A DNA stretch of 64,000 nt from Mycobacterium intracellulare ATCC 13950 (lineage in GTDB: Bacteria > Actinomycetota > Actinomycetes > Mycobacteriales > Mycobacteriaceae), in NCBI RefSeq assembly GCF_000277125.1, contig NC_016946.1, positions 5,022,001 to 5,086,000 on the forward strand. Reading direction: 5' to 3'. Below, in pieces: positions 16,718 to 25,768 of this stretch. A program made the translations under genes and the position numbers. Numbering within the stretch: position 1 is the first letter of the stretch; each line of letters begins with the position of its first letter. A model generated the notes under the pieces. The model saw only the letters and a program-made list of their open reading frames with translations. It made no database searches and had not been told where the DNA came from.

Positions 16718-19308
16718 GATACCTTCCTCGTTCCTTCGGAGTTGTGCTCGCGAACCGTCGGCATGCCAATGGACACAGGGATTTTGCGCCCGGCGTGCTC
16801 GGTGAACGTCACCGTCGAATCGACGGCGTCGGGGGCGTTGACGAACGAAACGAAGCGCGAGAGCTTGTCCGGGTCGTCGAGCACCCCCTTCCATTCGCAC
16901 TTGTAGTTGCGCACGTGCCGCTCCATCGCGGCCTCGAATTCGGCTGCCAGGCCCAGCGAGTCCTCGCAGACGACCTCGCGCACGTGCTCCAGACCGCCGT
17001 CGAGCGACTCGACCCACGGCGCGGTGCGCTGCAGCCGGTCGGCCGTGCGAATGTAGTACATGACGAACCGATCGACGTACCGGACCAGCGTCTCGGTGTC
17101 GAGGTCGCTGACCAGCAGCTGCGCGTGCTTGGGGGTCATCCCGCCGTTGCCGCCGACGTAGAGGTTCCAGCCCTTTTCGGTGGCGATGACGCCGACGTCC
17201 TTGGAGCGGGCTTCGGCGCACTCCCGCGCGCAACCCGAGACGCCCATCTTGATCTTGTGCGGCGCCCGCAGGCCGCGGTAGCGCAGTTCGAGGTCGATGG
17301 CCAGCTGCACCGAATCCTGCTGCCCGTAACGGCACCAGTCGGTGCCCACACAGCTCTTCACCGTGCGCAGCGCCTTGCCGTACGCGTGCCCGGATTCCAT
17401 GCCGCCGTCGACCAGGCGCTTCCAGATCTCGGGCAGTTGGTCCACCCGCGCGCCGAACAGATCGATGCGCTGGCCCCCGGTGATCTTGGTGTAAAGGCCG
17501 AAGTCCTGGGCGATCTGGCCGATCAGGATCAGGTGCTCGGGCTTGATGTCGCCGCCGGGGACCCGCGGCACCACCGAGTAGCTGCCGTTCTTCTGGATGT
17601 TGGCCAGGAAGTGGTCGTTGGAGTCCTGCAGCGAGGCCTGCTCGCCCTCGAGGATGTGGTCCGAGCCGGTGGACGCCAGGATCGACGCGACCACGGGTTT
17701 GCAGATGTCGCAACCCTTTCCGCGGCCGAAGCGCTCCAGCAGTCCGGAGAAGGTCCGCAGCTCGGTGGCGGAGATGATCTCGAAAAGCTCGGCGCGCGAC
17801 TGGCTGAAGTGCTCGCACAGCGCCTTGGACTGCTCGACGCCCTCGGCTTCCAGCAGCTGCTTGAGCAGCGGCACGCACGACCCGCACGACGTCCCGGCCG
17901 AGGTGCACGACTTCAGCGAGGGCACATCGGCGCAGCCGTCGGCGATCGCGCACTTCAGATCGCCCTTGGTGACGTTGTTGCACGAGCAGATCTGGGCCGA
18001 ATCCGGCAGCGCCCCAATGCCCAATGCCTCGCCGCCGCCGGATTGGGCCGGCGCGATCAGCGCGAGCGGATCCCCGGGCAGCTCGCTGCCGACCATCGGC
18101 CGCAGCACCCCGTAGGAGGAGGCGTCGCCGACCAGGACGCCCCCGAGCAGGGTCTTGGCGTCGTCGGAGAGCACCAGCTTCGCGTACGTCCGGTTCACCG
18201 CGTCGTTGATGGCGACCTCGAGGCAGTTCTCGGTGACGCCCATCGCGTCACCGAAGCTGGCGACGTCGACGCCCAGCAGCTTCAGCTTCGTGGACAGGTC
18301 CGCCTCGCCGAACTCCGCGACGCCGTCCAGCAGGCGGTCGGCCACCACCTCGGCCGAGGTGTAGCCCGGACCCACCAGGCCGTAGCACCGGCCGCCGATC
18401 GCGGCGACCTCGCCGATCGCGTAGATGTCGGGATCGCTTGTCCGGCAGGACACGTCGGTGAGCACACCGCCGCGCTCGGCGCGCGTCAGCCCGGCGGCGA
18501 CCGCCAGTTCGTCGCGCGGCCGGATCCCGGCCGCGAAGATCACCAGGCCGGCGTTGACCACCTGCCCGTCGGTCAGGCGCACCCGCACCGACGTCGACCC
18601 GTCCGGGTGGTCGACCGATTCGATCGACTCGGTGCCGGTGCCGACATGCACGGAGATGCCCAGGTCCCCGACCATCCGGGCCAGCAGCGCGCCGCCGGCC
18701 TCGTCGATCTGCTGGGCCATCAGTCGCGGCATCATCTCGATGACGTGGGTCCGCAACCCGAACTGGCGCAGCGCATTTGCGGCCTCCAGCCCCAGCAGGC
18801 CGCCACCGATGACCACGCCCGCGGTCGCGTGTGAGCTTTGCGCCGCGCGCTGGGCATCGGCGCGGATGGCGTCGAGGTCGTCGAGCGTGCGGTACACGTG
18901 GCAGGCGGGCAGGTCGTGGCCGGGCACCGGCGGCACGAACGCGTAGGAGCCGGTCGCCAGGACCAGGGTGTCGTAGTCGTGGCGCCGCCCGTCGGCGGTG
19001 AGCACCGACTTTGTCGCGCGGTCGATTTCGGTGACCCGCTGGTTCAGCACCAGTCGGACCCGGTCGTCGCCCGCGTACTCGTTGCCGGGCAGCGCGAGCA
19101 GCTTGCGGTCCCAGCTTTCGGTGTAGGAGGTCAGCCCCACGCGGTCATAGGCGGCGTCGGTCTCCTCGGCGAAAACCGTTATGCGCCAACGGCCCTCGGT
19201 GTCGCGGGCGCGGAGCGCCTCGACGAACCGGTGGCCCACCATGCCATGTCCGACTACGATGATGTGACGCGGCGCACAGCTTGCGCGCGAAATCCCGTCT
19301 GCAGACAT
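16714..19308 (-). CDS. nirB: Nitrite reductase [NAD(P)H] large subunit NirB
   Basis: 864 residues. In order: an FAD/NAD(P) pyridine nucleotide-disulfide oxidoreductase domain (VVGHGMVGHRF; GGGLLGLEAANAL), a BFD-like [2Fe-2S] site (CSCNNVTKGDLK and SCGSC), a second small cysteine segment (GRGKGCDICKP), and a sulfite/nitrite reductase domain with siroheme/4Fe-4S ligands in CVGTDWC and GVSGCARECAEA. It reduces nitrite to ammonium with NAD(P)H. The start at 19308 has no good ribosome-binding site. The upstream GTAA...TTAC pair at 19319-19336 may be part of the promoter. The chelatase encoded nearby would supply siroheme. Confidence 0.95.
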   Translation of the reverse strand: MSADGISRASCAPRHIIVVGHGMVGHRFVEALRARDTEGRWRITVFAEETDAAYDRVGLTSYTESWDRKLLALPGNEYAGDDRVRLVLNQRVTEIDRATKSVLTADGRRHDYDTLVLATGSYAFVPPVPGHDLPACHVYRTLDDLDAIRADAQRAAQSSHATAGVVIGGGLLGLEAANALRQFGLRTHVIEMMPRLMAQQIDEAGGALLARMVGDLGISVHVGTGTESIESVDHPDGSTSVRVRLTDGQVVNAGLVIFAAGIRPRDELAVAAGLTRAERGGVLTDVSCRTSDPDIYAIGEVAAIGGRCYGLVGPGYTSAEVVADRLLDGVAEFGEADLSTKLKLLGVDVASFGDAMGVTENCLEVAINDAVNRTYAKLVLSDDAKTLLGGVLVGDASSYGVLRPMVGSELPGDPLALIAPAQSGGGEALGIGALPDSAQICSCNNVTKGDLKCAIADGCADVPSLKSCTSAGTSCGSCVPLLKQLLEAEGVEQSKALCEHFSQSRAELFEIISATELRTFSGLLERFGRGKGCDICKPVVASILASTGSDHILEGEQASLQDSNDHFLANIQKNGSYSVVPRVPGGDIKPEHLILIGQIAQDFGLYTKITGGQRIDLFGARVDQLPEIWKRLVDGGMESGHAYGKALRTVKSCVGTDWCRYGQQDSVQLAIDLELRYRGLRAPHKIKMGVSGCARECAEARSKDVGVIATEKGWNLYVGGNGGMTPKHAQLLVSDLDTETLVRYVDRFVMYYIRTADRLQRTAPWVESLDGGLEHVREVVCEDSLGLAAEFEAAMERHVRNYKCEWKGVLDDPDKLSRFVSFVNAPDAVDSTVTFTEHAGRKIPVSIGMPTVREHNSEGTRKVS

Positions 19309-19431
19309 GGCTTTGAGAGTAACGGCCAGAAATTACGTCTTTTTCGCGCAATGTGACAGTCCTATGACGAGGATCTCACAACTCACAGGGACGGCTGTGA
19401 TTGATCGTTCGCTGCCGGCGAACGGCCAGTT

Positions 19432-19458
19432 GGAACTTAAGCGTGGTCGACTCATGTT
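19432..19458 (+). promoter_or_regulatory. SigH/SigE-type promoter with overlapping HAIR operator before hsp20
   Basis: GGAAC at 19432-19436 and GTT at 19456-19458 are separated by 19 nt, the layout of mycobacterial SigH/SigE promoters. Overlapping it at 19436-19456 is CTTAAGC-N7-ACTCATG, which matches the HspR HAIR element (CTTGAGT-N7-ACTCAAG) at 11 of 14 positions with exactly the right spacing. In M. tuberculosis the homologous acr2 gene is known to be repressed by HspR and induced through SigH/SigE, so both readings agree. Confidence 0.75.
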
Positions 19459-19536
19459 TGTACTAGTAGCCGGTCATCGGAGCGCCGGTCACAGGAATCT
19501 CACAACGAAGATCAAGGAATCGAAAGGGGAAGCACC

Positions 19537-19977
19537 ATGAGCAACCTCGCACTGTGGTCGCGACCGGCCTGGGACACCGACCGGTGGCTGCGCGACTTCT
19601 TCGGCCCCGCCGCCGCGGCGGACTGGAACAACCCGCTGAGCAGCGGTTGGCGCCCCGCCGCCGAGATCGTCAAGGACGGTGACGACGCGGTCGTACGTGT
19701 CGAGCTCCCGGGCGTTGACGTCGACCGGGACGTGAACGTCGAGGTCGACCGCGGTCGCCTGGTCATCCACGGCGAACACCGCGACGAGCACGCGGAGGAG
19801 AAGGACGGCCGGACGCTGCGCGAGATCCGCTACGGCTCGTTCCGCCGGTCATTCCAGCTGCCCGCCCACGTCACCGGCGACGCCATCACGGCGTCCTATG
19901 ACGCCGGAGTGCTGACGGTGCGGGTCAGCGGCGCGTACGCCGGGAACCAGGCGCAACGCATCGCGATCACCAAGTAA
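19537..19977 (+). CDS. hsp: Small heat-shock protein Acr2/Hsp20
   Basis: 146 residues, an alpha-crystallin domain protein. The domain covers about 40-135 (VRVELPGVDVDRDV, YGSFRRSFQLP, ASYDAGVLTV) with a short N-terminal arm rich in Trp and Phe and a C-terminal extension. It should act as an ATP-independent holdase for unfolded proteins during heat or oxidative stress. AAGGGGAAG precedes the ATG. The stress promoter and HAIR-like site lie upstream. Homologous by position to Rv0251c. Confidence 0.93.
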   Translation: MSNLALWSRPAWDTDRWLRDFFGPAAAADWNNPLSSGWRPAAEIVKDGDDAVVRVELPGVDVDRDVNVEVDRGRLVIHGEHRDEHAEEKDGRTLREIRYGSFRRSFQLPAHVTGDAITASYDAGVLTVRVSGAYAGNQAQRIAITK

Positions 19978-19993
19978 GGCACCGACGAGACGC

Positions 19994-20029
19994 AAAAGCC
20001 CCCGCACGCACCGCGTGTCGGGGGCTTTT
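19994..20029. terminator. Bidirectional terminator between hsp20 and the PEP-mutase-like gene
   Basis: AAAAGCCCCCG (19994-20004) and CGGGGGCTTTT (20019-20029) form a perfect 11-bp stem with a 14-nt loop. A run of A on one side and T on the other lets it terminate both convergent genes. Confidence 0.9.
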
Positions 20030-20044
20030 GCCCTCTGTTGCGCG

Positions 20045-20818
20045 TCAGCCCCAGCGGGCGAGCAGCTCGTTGGCCCGGCCCGTCAGCGCGGCCTGCAGGA
20101 AGGGCCCGAAGCTGATTCGCGCCACGCCCAGCGGACCGAAGGCCGCGGGGTCGTCCTGGTCGGGCAGCGCGATCGCGTTGACCGGCAACACCAATTCCGC
20201 GGTCAAGCGCCGCAACGTGTCGGGGTGGTGGCGGCCGACCGGGTACAGGACATCGGCGCCGGCGGCGGCCGCCTGATTCAGTCGCGCCACGGCGCGGTCG
20301 ACGCGATCGGACTCCTCGCCGTCTTGGCGCAGGAACAGATCGGTCCGGGCGTTGATGACCACATGCACTCCCGCCGCGTCGGCGGCCGACCGCAGCGCGC
20401 CGACCAGCTCGGCGTGTTCCTCGGCGGACCGCAGCCGTCCGCCCTCCGAGTGCACGGTGTCCTCGATGTTCAGCCCGACGGCCCCGACGCTCAGCAGGCC
20501 CTCGATCAGGCGGTCGGCCGGGAGTCCGTAGCCGGATTCGATGTCCACCGAGACCGGGACGCCTTCCGTTTCCGAGACCGCCGCGGTGATCTGCGCGACG
20601 CGGGTGAGCACGTCGTCGAACGACATGCCCTCGTTGTCGGGTTTGCCGATCGAGTCCGCCATCGGATGGCTCCCCACGGTCAGCGCGGCGAATCCCGCGC
20701 CGACGGCCAGTCGCGCCGACCAGGCGTCCCACACGGTCGGCAGGATGACCGGGTTGCCCGGCCGGTGCAGCTTCAACAGGGTGGCGGCGCGCTCGGCCGG
20801 CGTGGTGGGGCCCGTCAT
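20045..20818 (-). CDS. Isocitrate lyase/PEP mutase family enzyme
   Basis: 257 residues, the size of the short PEP-mutase-like branch. Motifs: ILPTVWDAWSARL, LTVGSHPMADSIG, SVDIESGYG (acidic metal ligands), GLNIEDTVH and INARTDLF. The family breaks or isomerises C-C or P-C bonds of 2-oxo acids. H37Rv Rv1998c is similar in size but sits elsewhere. The typical isocitrate lyase KKCGH motif is absent, so classical isocitrate lyase activity is unlikely; an oxaloacetate or methylisocitrate-type substrate is possible. AAGGGAG precedes the ATG. It was inserted between the Rv0251c and Rv0250c homologues. Confidence 0.85.
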   Translation of the reverse strand: MTGPTTPAERAATLLKLHRPGNPVILPTVWDAWSARLAVGAGFAALTVGSHPMADSIGKPDNEGMSFDDVLTRVAQITAAVSETEGVPVSVDIESGYGLPADRLIEGLLSVGAVGLNIEDTVHSEGGRLRSAEEHAELVGALRSAADAAGVHVVINARTDLFLRQDGEESDRVDRAVARLNQAAAAGADVLYPVGRHHPDTLRRLTAELVLPVNAIALPDQDDPAAFGPLGVARISFGPFLQAALTGRANELLARWG

Positions 20819-20923
20819 CAGTGTTTGCTCCCTTGGCGTCGGAGCTCAATGGTCTGACGTTCGCCTGTGCCGTGGATAGTATTGGGGACGTACTGTGATC
20901 CGAAACACTGCCGAGGAGATGCG

Positions 20924-21229
20924 TTGACGAGCACGACTGGCACGACAGAATTCGCCGAACTGCACGATCTGATCGGCGGCCTGCGGCGGTGCGTGAGCTC
21001 GCTGCGGTCGCGATACGGCGACAGCCCCGCGATGCGTCGCATCGTCATCGACGCCGACCGCATCCTGTCCGACGTCGATCTGCTCGACACCGACGTGTCC
21101 GAGTTGGACCTGGCGGGTGCCACCGTGCAGCAGTCGGGCGAGAAGATCGTCATCCCCGACACCCAGTACGACAGCGAATTCTGGCGTGATGTCGACGACG
21201 AGGGCGTCGGCGGTCACAACAGGGCCTGA
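20924..21229 (+). CDS. Conserved mycobacterial protein (Rv0250c-like)
   Basis: 101 residues from a TTG start at 20924 with GAGGAG 5 nt upstream; an upstream ATG at 20867 has no ribosome-binding site. The protein is acidic and helical with no signal peptide or membrane segment. It begins with a short Thr-rich tail, then a helix (FAELHDLIGGLRRCVSSL) and ends with FWRDVDDEGVGG. Homologous by position and size to Rv0250c. The function is unknown. Lying just upstream of sdhC suggests a link to the Sdh1 operon, though a terminator-like hairpin separates them. Confidence 0.75.
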   Translation: MTSTTGTTEFAELHDLIGGLRRCVSSLRSRYGDSPAMRRIVIDADRILSDVDLLDTDVSELDLAGATVQQSGEKIVIPDTQYDSEFWRDVDDEGVGGHNRA

Positions 21230-21253
21230 ACAACCCGAGCGCCCCGACTCCAT

Positions 21254-21278
21254 GCCCCCCGCTGGAGGGGGCCTTCTC
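21254..21278 (+). terminator. Possible terminator between the Rv0250c-like gene and sdhC
   Basis: GCCCCC (21254-21259) and GGGGGC (21267-21272) form a 6-bp GC stem with a 7-nt loop, followed by a pyrimidine-rich CTTCTC run. It lies before the sdhC promoter region. The T-run is weak. Confidence 0.45.
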
Positions 21279-21324
21279 TCTGTGTACCCTTCGACAGACA
21301 GCCCGTTCGAAGAGGAACAACTAG

Positions 21325-22152
21325 ATGAGCGCACCCACGGCGAACCGTCCTGCGTCCGGTGTCTTTTCACCCACGCGCGCCCGTATACAGCAGCGGACCC
21401 TCCGTACCGACCGGTGGTGGATGTCGCCGCTGAGGATCGACCTCGGCTTCGCCGCATTCGTCATCTACGCGACGGCACGAGCGTTCCAGCAGAACTACTT
21501 CTTCGTCCCCAAATACCACTACCTGACGCCGTTCTACTCGCCGTGCGTCAGCAAGGGTTGCGGTGAGGCCGGCGACATCTGGCCGCAGTTCCTGCCCGAC
21601 GTGTGGTGGCTGCCGTATGCGGCGGTGTCGCTGCCGTTCCTGCTGCTGTTCCGGTTGACCTGCTACTACTACCGCGGCGCCTACTACCGCACGGTGTGGC
21701 AGTCGCCCACCGCGTGTGCGGTGGCCGAGCCCCGCGTGCACTACAGCGGCGAGACGAAGTTCCCGCTGATCATCCAGAACACCCACCGGTACTTCTTCTA
21801 CATCGCCTGCCTCATCTCGATCGTCAACAGCTACGACGCGATCGTCGCGTTCCATTCCGACAGCGGGCCGGGCGGATTCGGCTTCGGGCTGGGCAACCTG
21901 ATCCTGCTGGGCAACGTCATCATGCTGTGGGTCTACACGCTGTCCTGCCACTCCTGCCGGCACGTGACCGGTGGGCGACTCAAGCACTTCTCCAAAAACC
22001 CTGTGCGGTATTGGATCTGGACGCAGGTCAGCGCGATGAACACCCGGCACAAGCAGTTCGCCTGGATCACGCTGGGCACCCTGATGCTCACCGATTTCTA
22101 CATCGCACTGGTGGCCAGCGGCGCCATCAGCGACCTGAGATTCGTTGGCTGA
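21325..22152 (+). CDS. sdhC: Succinate dehydrogenase Sdh1 membrane subunit SdhC
   Basis: 275 residues with about five hydrophobic segments (for example LRIDLGFAAFVIYATA, YAAVSLPFLLLF and ITLGTLMLTDFYIAL). It anchors the SdhAB dimer and reduces menaquinone. The M. smegmatis Sdh1 structure was reported to hold a membrane-embedded Rieske-type FeS cluster instead of the usual heme. The Cys/His group SCHSCRH between transmembrane segments is a good candidate for the ligands here. A second Cys pair (PCVSKGC) lies in an early loop. GAGGAAC precedes the ATG. It is the first gene of sdhCAB; homologous to Rv0249c. Confidence 0.9.
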   Translation: MSAPTANRPASGVFSPTRARIQQRTLRTDRWWMSPLRIDLGFAAFVIYATARAFQQNYFFVPKYHYLTPFYSPCVSKGCGEAGDIWPQFLPDVWWLPYAAVSLPFLLLFRLTCYYYRGAYYRTVWQSPTACAVAEPRVHYSGETKFPLIIQNTHRYFFYIACLISIVNSYDAIVAFHSDSGPGGFGFGLGNLILLGNVIMLWVYTLSCHSCRHVTGGRLKHFSKNPVRYWIWTQVSAMNTRHKQFAWITLGTLMLTDFYIALVASGAISDLRFVG

Positions 22153-22198
22153 AAAGCCATTTGACTTACAAATCAGAACGTAGCTAGCGAGGGTTTTC

Positions 22199-24142
22199 AT
22201 GGTTGATGTCGAGCGGCATGCCTACGACGTAGTCGTCATCGGCGCCGGCGGCGCGGGATTGCGCGCGGTCATCGAGGCGCGCGAACGCGGCCTGCGGGTC
22301 GCGGTGGTGTGCAAGTCCCTGTTCGGCAAGGCACACACCGTGATGGCCGAGGGTGGGTGCGCGGCCTCGATGGGCAACACCAACCCGAAGGACAACTGGA
22401 AGACCCACTTCGGCGACACGATGCGCGGTGGGAAGTTCCTCAACAACTGGCGGATGGCCGAACTGCACGCCAAGGAGGCCCCCGACCGCGTCTGGGAGCT
22501 GGAAACCTATGGCGCGCTGTTCGATCGCCTCAAGGACGGCAAGATCAGCCAGCGCAACTTCGGCGGGCACACCTACCCGCGGCTGGCGCACGTCGGTGAC
22601 CGCACCGGCCTGGAGCTGATCCGCACCATGCAGCAGAAGATCGTCTCGCTGCAGCAGGAGGACTACGCCGAGCTCGGCGACTACGAGGCCCGCATCCGGG
22701 TGTTCGCCGAAACCACGATCACCGAACTGATCAAGGACGGCGACGCGATCGCCGGGGCGTTCGGCTACATCCGCGAAAGCGGCAACTTCATCCTGTTCGA
22801 GGCGCCCGCGGTGGTGCTGGCCACCGGCGGCATCGGCAAGTCGTTCAAGGTCACCTCGAACTCCTGGGAGTACACCGGCGACGGGCACGCCCTGGCGCTC
22901 CGGGCGGGCGCGTCCCTGATCAACATGGAGTTCGTCCAGTTCCACCCGACGGGCATGGTGTGGCCGCCGAGCGTGAAGGGGATCCTGGTCACCGAGGGCG
23001 TTCGCGGCGACGGCGGGGTGCTGAAGAACTCCGACGACAAGCGGTTCATGTTCGACTACATCCCGCCGGTCTTCAAAGGCCAGTACGCCGAGACCGAGCA
23101 AGAGGCCGACCAGTGGCTCAAGGACAACGACTCGGCCCGCCGCACCCCTGACCTGCTGCCGCGCGACGAGGTCGCGCGCGCGATCAACTCCGAGGTCAAG
23201 GCCGGCCGGGGCAGCCCACACGGCGGCGTCTTCCTCGACATCGCGTCGCGGCTGACGCCCGCGGAGATCAACCGCCGCCTGCCGTCGATGTACCACCAGT
23301 TCAAGGAGCTGGCCGGGGTCGACATCACCAAGGAGCCGATGGAAGTCGGGCCGACCTGCCACTACGTGATGGGCGGCGTCGAGGTCGACGCCGACACCGG
23401 GGCGGCCACCGTGCCCGGGCTCTTCGCCGCGGGCGAATGCTCCGGCGGCATGCACGGCTCGAACCGGCTGGGCGGCAACTCGCTGTCGGACCTGCTGGTG
23501 TTCGGCCGGCGCGCCGGCCTGGGCGCCGCCGACTACGTGCGGGCGCTGAGCAGCCGTCCGACGGTCGGCGACGGCGCCGTCGAGGCGGCGGCGAAGCGGG
23601 CCCTGTCCCCCTTCGAGGCGCCGGCGGGCGGCGGCCCCGGCGAGAACCCCTACACCCTGCAGCTCGAGCTGCAGCAGTCGATGAACGACCTGGTCGGCAT
23701 CATCCGCAATGCCGACGAGATCTCCGAGGCTTTGGCCCGGCTCGACAAGCTGCGGGAGCGGTTCAAGAACCTGCATGTGGAGGGGCAGCGCCGCTACAAC
23801 CCGGGCTGGAACCTGGCCATCGACCTGCGCAACATGCTGCTGGTCAGCGAATGCGTCGCCAAGGCCGCGCTGCAGCGCACCGAGAGCCGGGGCGGGCACA
23901 CCCGCGACGACCACCCGTCGATGGACTCGTCGTGGCGCAAGCTGTTGCTGGTCTGCGAGGCAGTCGCCGAGCCAGGCGACGTTGAAGCCGCGGTGATCCC
24001 CGACATCACCATCACGAAGAAAGAGCAGACGCCGATGCGGCCCGATCTGCTGGAACTGTTCGACATCGCCGAGCTGGAGAAGTACTACACCGACGAGGAG
24101 CTCGCCGGGCATCCAGGGCGGACACCCAGGACGGAGAAGTAA
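22199..24142 (+). CDS. sdhA: Succinate dehydrogenase flavoprotein subunit SdhA (Sdh1)
   Basis: 647 residues. The N-terminus has the FAD dinucleotide motif VVIGAGGAGLRA. His46 in GKAHTVMAEGG sits where SdhA proteins attach FAD covalently. The substrate-site features FVQFHPTGM, TEGVRGDGG and PTCHYVMGG, and the second FAD motif FAAGECSGGMHGSNRLGGN, are all present. It oxidises succinate to fumarate. ATG 22199 follows GCGAGGG. It is co-transcribed with sdhC (46 bp upstream) and abuts sdhB. Homologous to Rv0248c. Confidence 0.95.
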   Translation: MVDVERHAYDVVVIGAGGAGLRAVIEARERGLRVAVVCKSLFGKAHTVMAEGGCAASMGNTNPKDNWKTHFGDTMRGGKFLNNWRMAELHAKEAPDRVWELETYGALFDRLKDGKISQRNFGGHTYPRLAHVGDRTGLELIRTMQQKIVSLQQEDYAELGDYEARIRVFAETTITELIKDGDAIAGAFGYIRESGNFILFEAPAVVLATGGIGKSFKVTSNSWEYTGDGHALALRAGASLINMEFVQFHPTGMVWPPSVKGILVTEGVRGDGGVLKNSDDKRFMFDYIPPVFKGQYAETEQEADQWLKDNDSARRTPDLLPRDEVARAINSEVKAGRGSPHGGVFLDIASRLTPAEINRRLPSMYHQFKELAGVDITKEPMEVGPTCHYVMGGVEVDADTGAATVPGLFAAGECSGGMHGSNRLGGNSLSDLLVFGRRAGLGAADYVRALSSRPTVGDGAVEAAAKRALSPFEAPAGGGPGENPYTLQLELQQSMNDLVGIIRNADEISEALARLDKLRERFKNLHVEGQRRYNPGWNLAIDLRNMLLVSECVAKAALQRTESRGGHTRDDHPSMDSSWRKLLLVCEAVAEPGDVEAAVIPDITITKKEQTPMRPDLLELFDIAELEKYYTDEELAGHPGRTPRTEK

Positions 24143-24889
24143 ATGACCTACAACGCGACGATGCGGGTGTGGCGCGGCGACGACGCCAACGGTGCGTTGC
24201 AGGACTTCACCGTCGAGGTCAACGAGGGTGAGGTCGTCCTCGACATCATTCACCGCCTGCAGCAGACCCAGACGCCCGACCTGGCGGTCCGGTGGAACTG
24301 CAAGGCGGGCAAGTGCGGCTCGTGCTCCGCGGAGATCAACGGCTATCCGCGGTTGCTCTGCATGACCCGGATGTCGACGTTCGCCGAGGACGAGGTCGTC
24401 ACGGTCACGCCGCTGCGGACGTTCCCGGTGATCCGGGACCTGGTCACCGACGTCTCGTTCAACTACGAGAAGGCCCGCGAGATACCGTCTTTCGCACCGC
24501 CCAAGGACCTGCAACCCGGCGAGTACCGGATGGCGCAGGAGGACGTCCAGCGCTCCCAAGAGTTCCGCAAGTGCATCGAATGCTTCCTGTGCCAGAACGT
24601 GTGCCACGTGGTCCGCGACCACGAGGAGAACAAGAAGGCGTTCGCCGGCCCCCGCTTCCTGATGCGGATCGCCGAGCTGGAGATGCACCCGCTGGACACC
24701 CGGGACCGGCGCAAGGACGCCCAGGAAGAGCACGGCCTGGGGTACTGCAACATCACCAAGTGCTGCACCGAGGTCTGCCCGGAGAACATCAAGATCACCG
24801 ACAACGCGCTGATCCCGATGAAGGAGCGCGTCGCCGACCGCAAGTACGACCCGGTGGTCTGGCTCGGTAACAAGCTGTTCCGTCGCTGA
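24143..24889 (+). CDS. sdhB: Succinate dehydrogenase iron-sulfur subunit SdhB (Sdh1)
   Basis: 248 residues. The N-terminal plant-ferredoxin-like domain has the [2Fe-2S] ligands in CKAGKCGSC and the later Cys of RLLCM. The C-terminal helical domain has the [4Fe-4S]/[3Fe-4S] ligands in CIECFLCQNVC and CNITKCCTEVCPE. It passes electrons from SdhA FAD to the SdhC quinone site. The ATG follows the sdhA stop directly, with GGAGAAG as ribosome-binding site. Homologous to Rv0247c. Confidence 0.95.
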   Translation: MTYNATMRVWRGDDANGALQDFTVEVNEGEVVLDIIHRLQQTQTPDLAVRWNCKAGKCGSCSAEINGYPRLLCMTRMSTFAEDEVVTVTPLRTFPVIRDLVTDVSFNYEKAREIPSFAPPKDLQPGEYRMAQEDVQRSQEFRKCIECFLCQNVCHVVRDHEENKKAFAGPRFLMRIAELEMHPLDTRDRRKDAQEEHGLGYCNITKCCTEVCPENIKITDNALIPMKERVADRKYDPVVWLGNKLFRR

Positions 24890-25013
24890 GCGCTCCCGCC
24901 GCGCCCTCACCGGCTGGCGGGGTTAGGGCGTCGCGGTACCCGGGTAACCAACCTGCATCCTGTCGGGCCGTCCGGATGGACGGCCGCTGTACCAACGACC
25001 GGAAAGGCAGCTG

Positions 25014-25178
25014 ATGGAACCCAGGCGAGAAACCGCCAGCATCAACAACATTCGGACCGCGATCCGGCAATTGTCCGTGCGCGCCCAGCTCGCGCAGAAG
25101 GAGGGGCGGCACAACGACGCCGCCGAACTCGAGAGCCGCATCCAGGGCTTCCGGGAAGAACTCAGCCACCGCCCCTAG
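25014..25178 (+). CDS. 54-residue basic helical protein
   Basis: A short ORF: ATG 25014, stop TAG 25176-25178, with GGAAAGG about 6 nt upstream. The product begins MEPRRETASINNIRTAIRQL, then continues QLAQKEGRHNDAAELESRIQ. It is a continuous amphipathic, Arg/Glu-rich sequence likely to form a helical hairpin or coiled coil. It lies 124 bp after sdhB on the same strand and ends 20 bp before the convergent flavin reductase gene. H37Rv has Rv0246 (an MFS transporter) in this place. The coding call rests on the ribosome-binding site and protein-like composition. No function is known. Confidence 0.65.
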   Translation: MEPRRETASINNIRTAIRQLSVRAQLAQKEGRHNDAAELESRIQGFREELSHRP

Positions 25179-25198
25179 CGCGCGCCGGCGGCCCCGGT

Positions 25199-25702
<504 letters not shown>

Positions 25703-25768
25703 CTAGAGCGCCAGACGTATTTTCGGGTCCGACCCTACCCGGCGCGCATCGTCCCGGCGCGGACACCC

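Noticed and set aside
5419..19334. A 13-base string ACGGCCAGAAATT shared by the fadD2 spacer and the nirB upstream region
   Set aside because: In a 64-kb window many 13-mers repeat by chance and the surrounding palindromes differ, so no common regulator is claimed.
19319..19336. GlnR box candidate upstream of nirB
   Set aside because: GTAA...TTAC is present but the spacing and second half do not fit the GTnAC-N6-GnAAC form I recall. Left as a note in the nirB entry.
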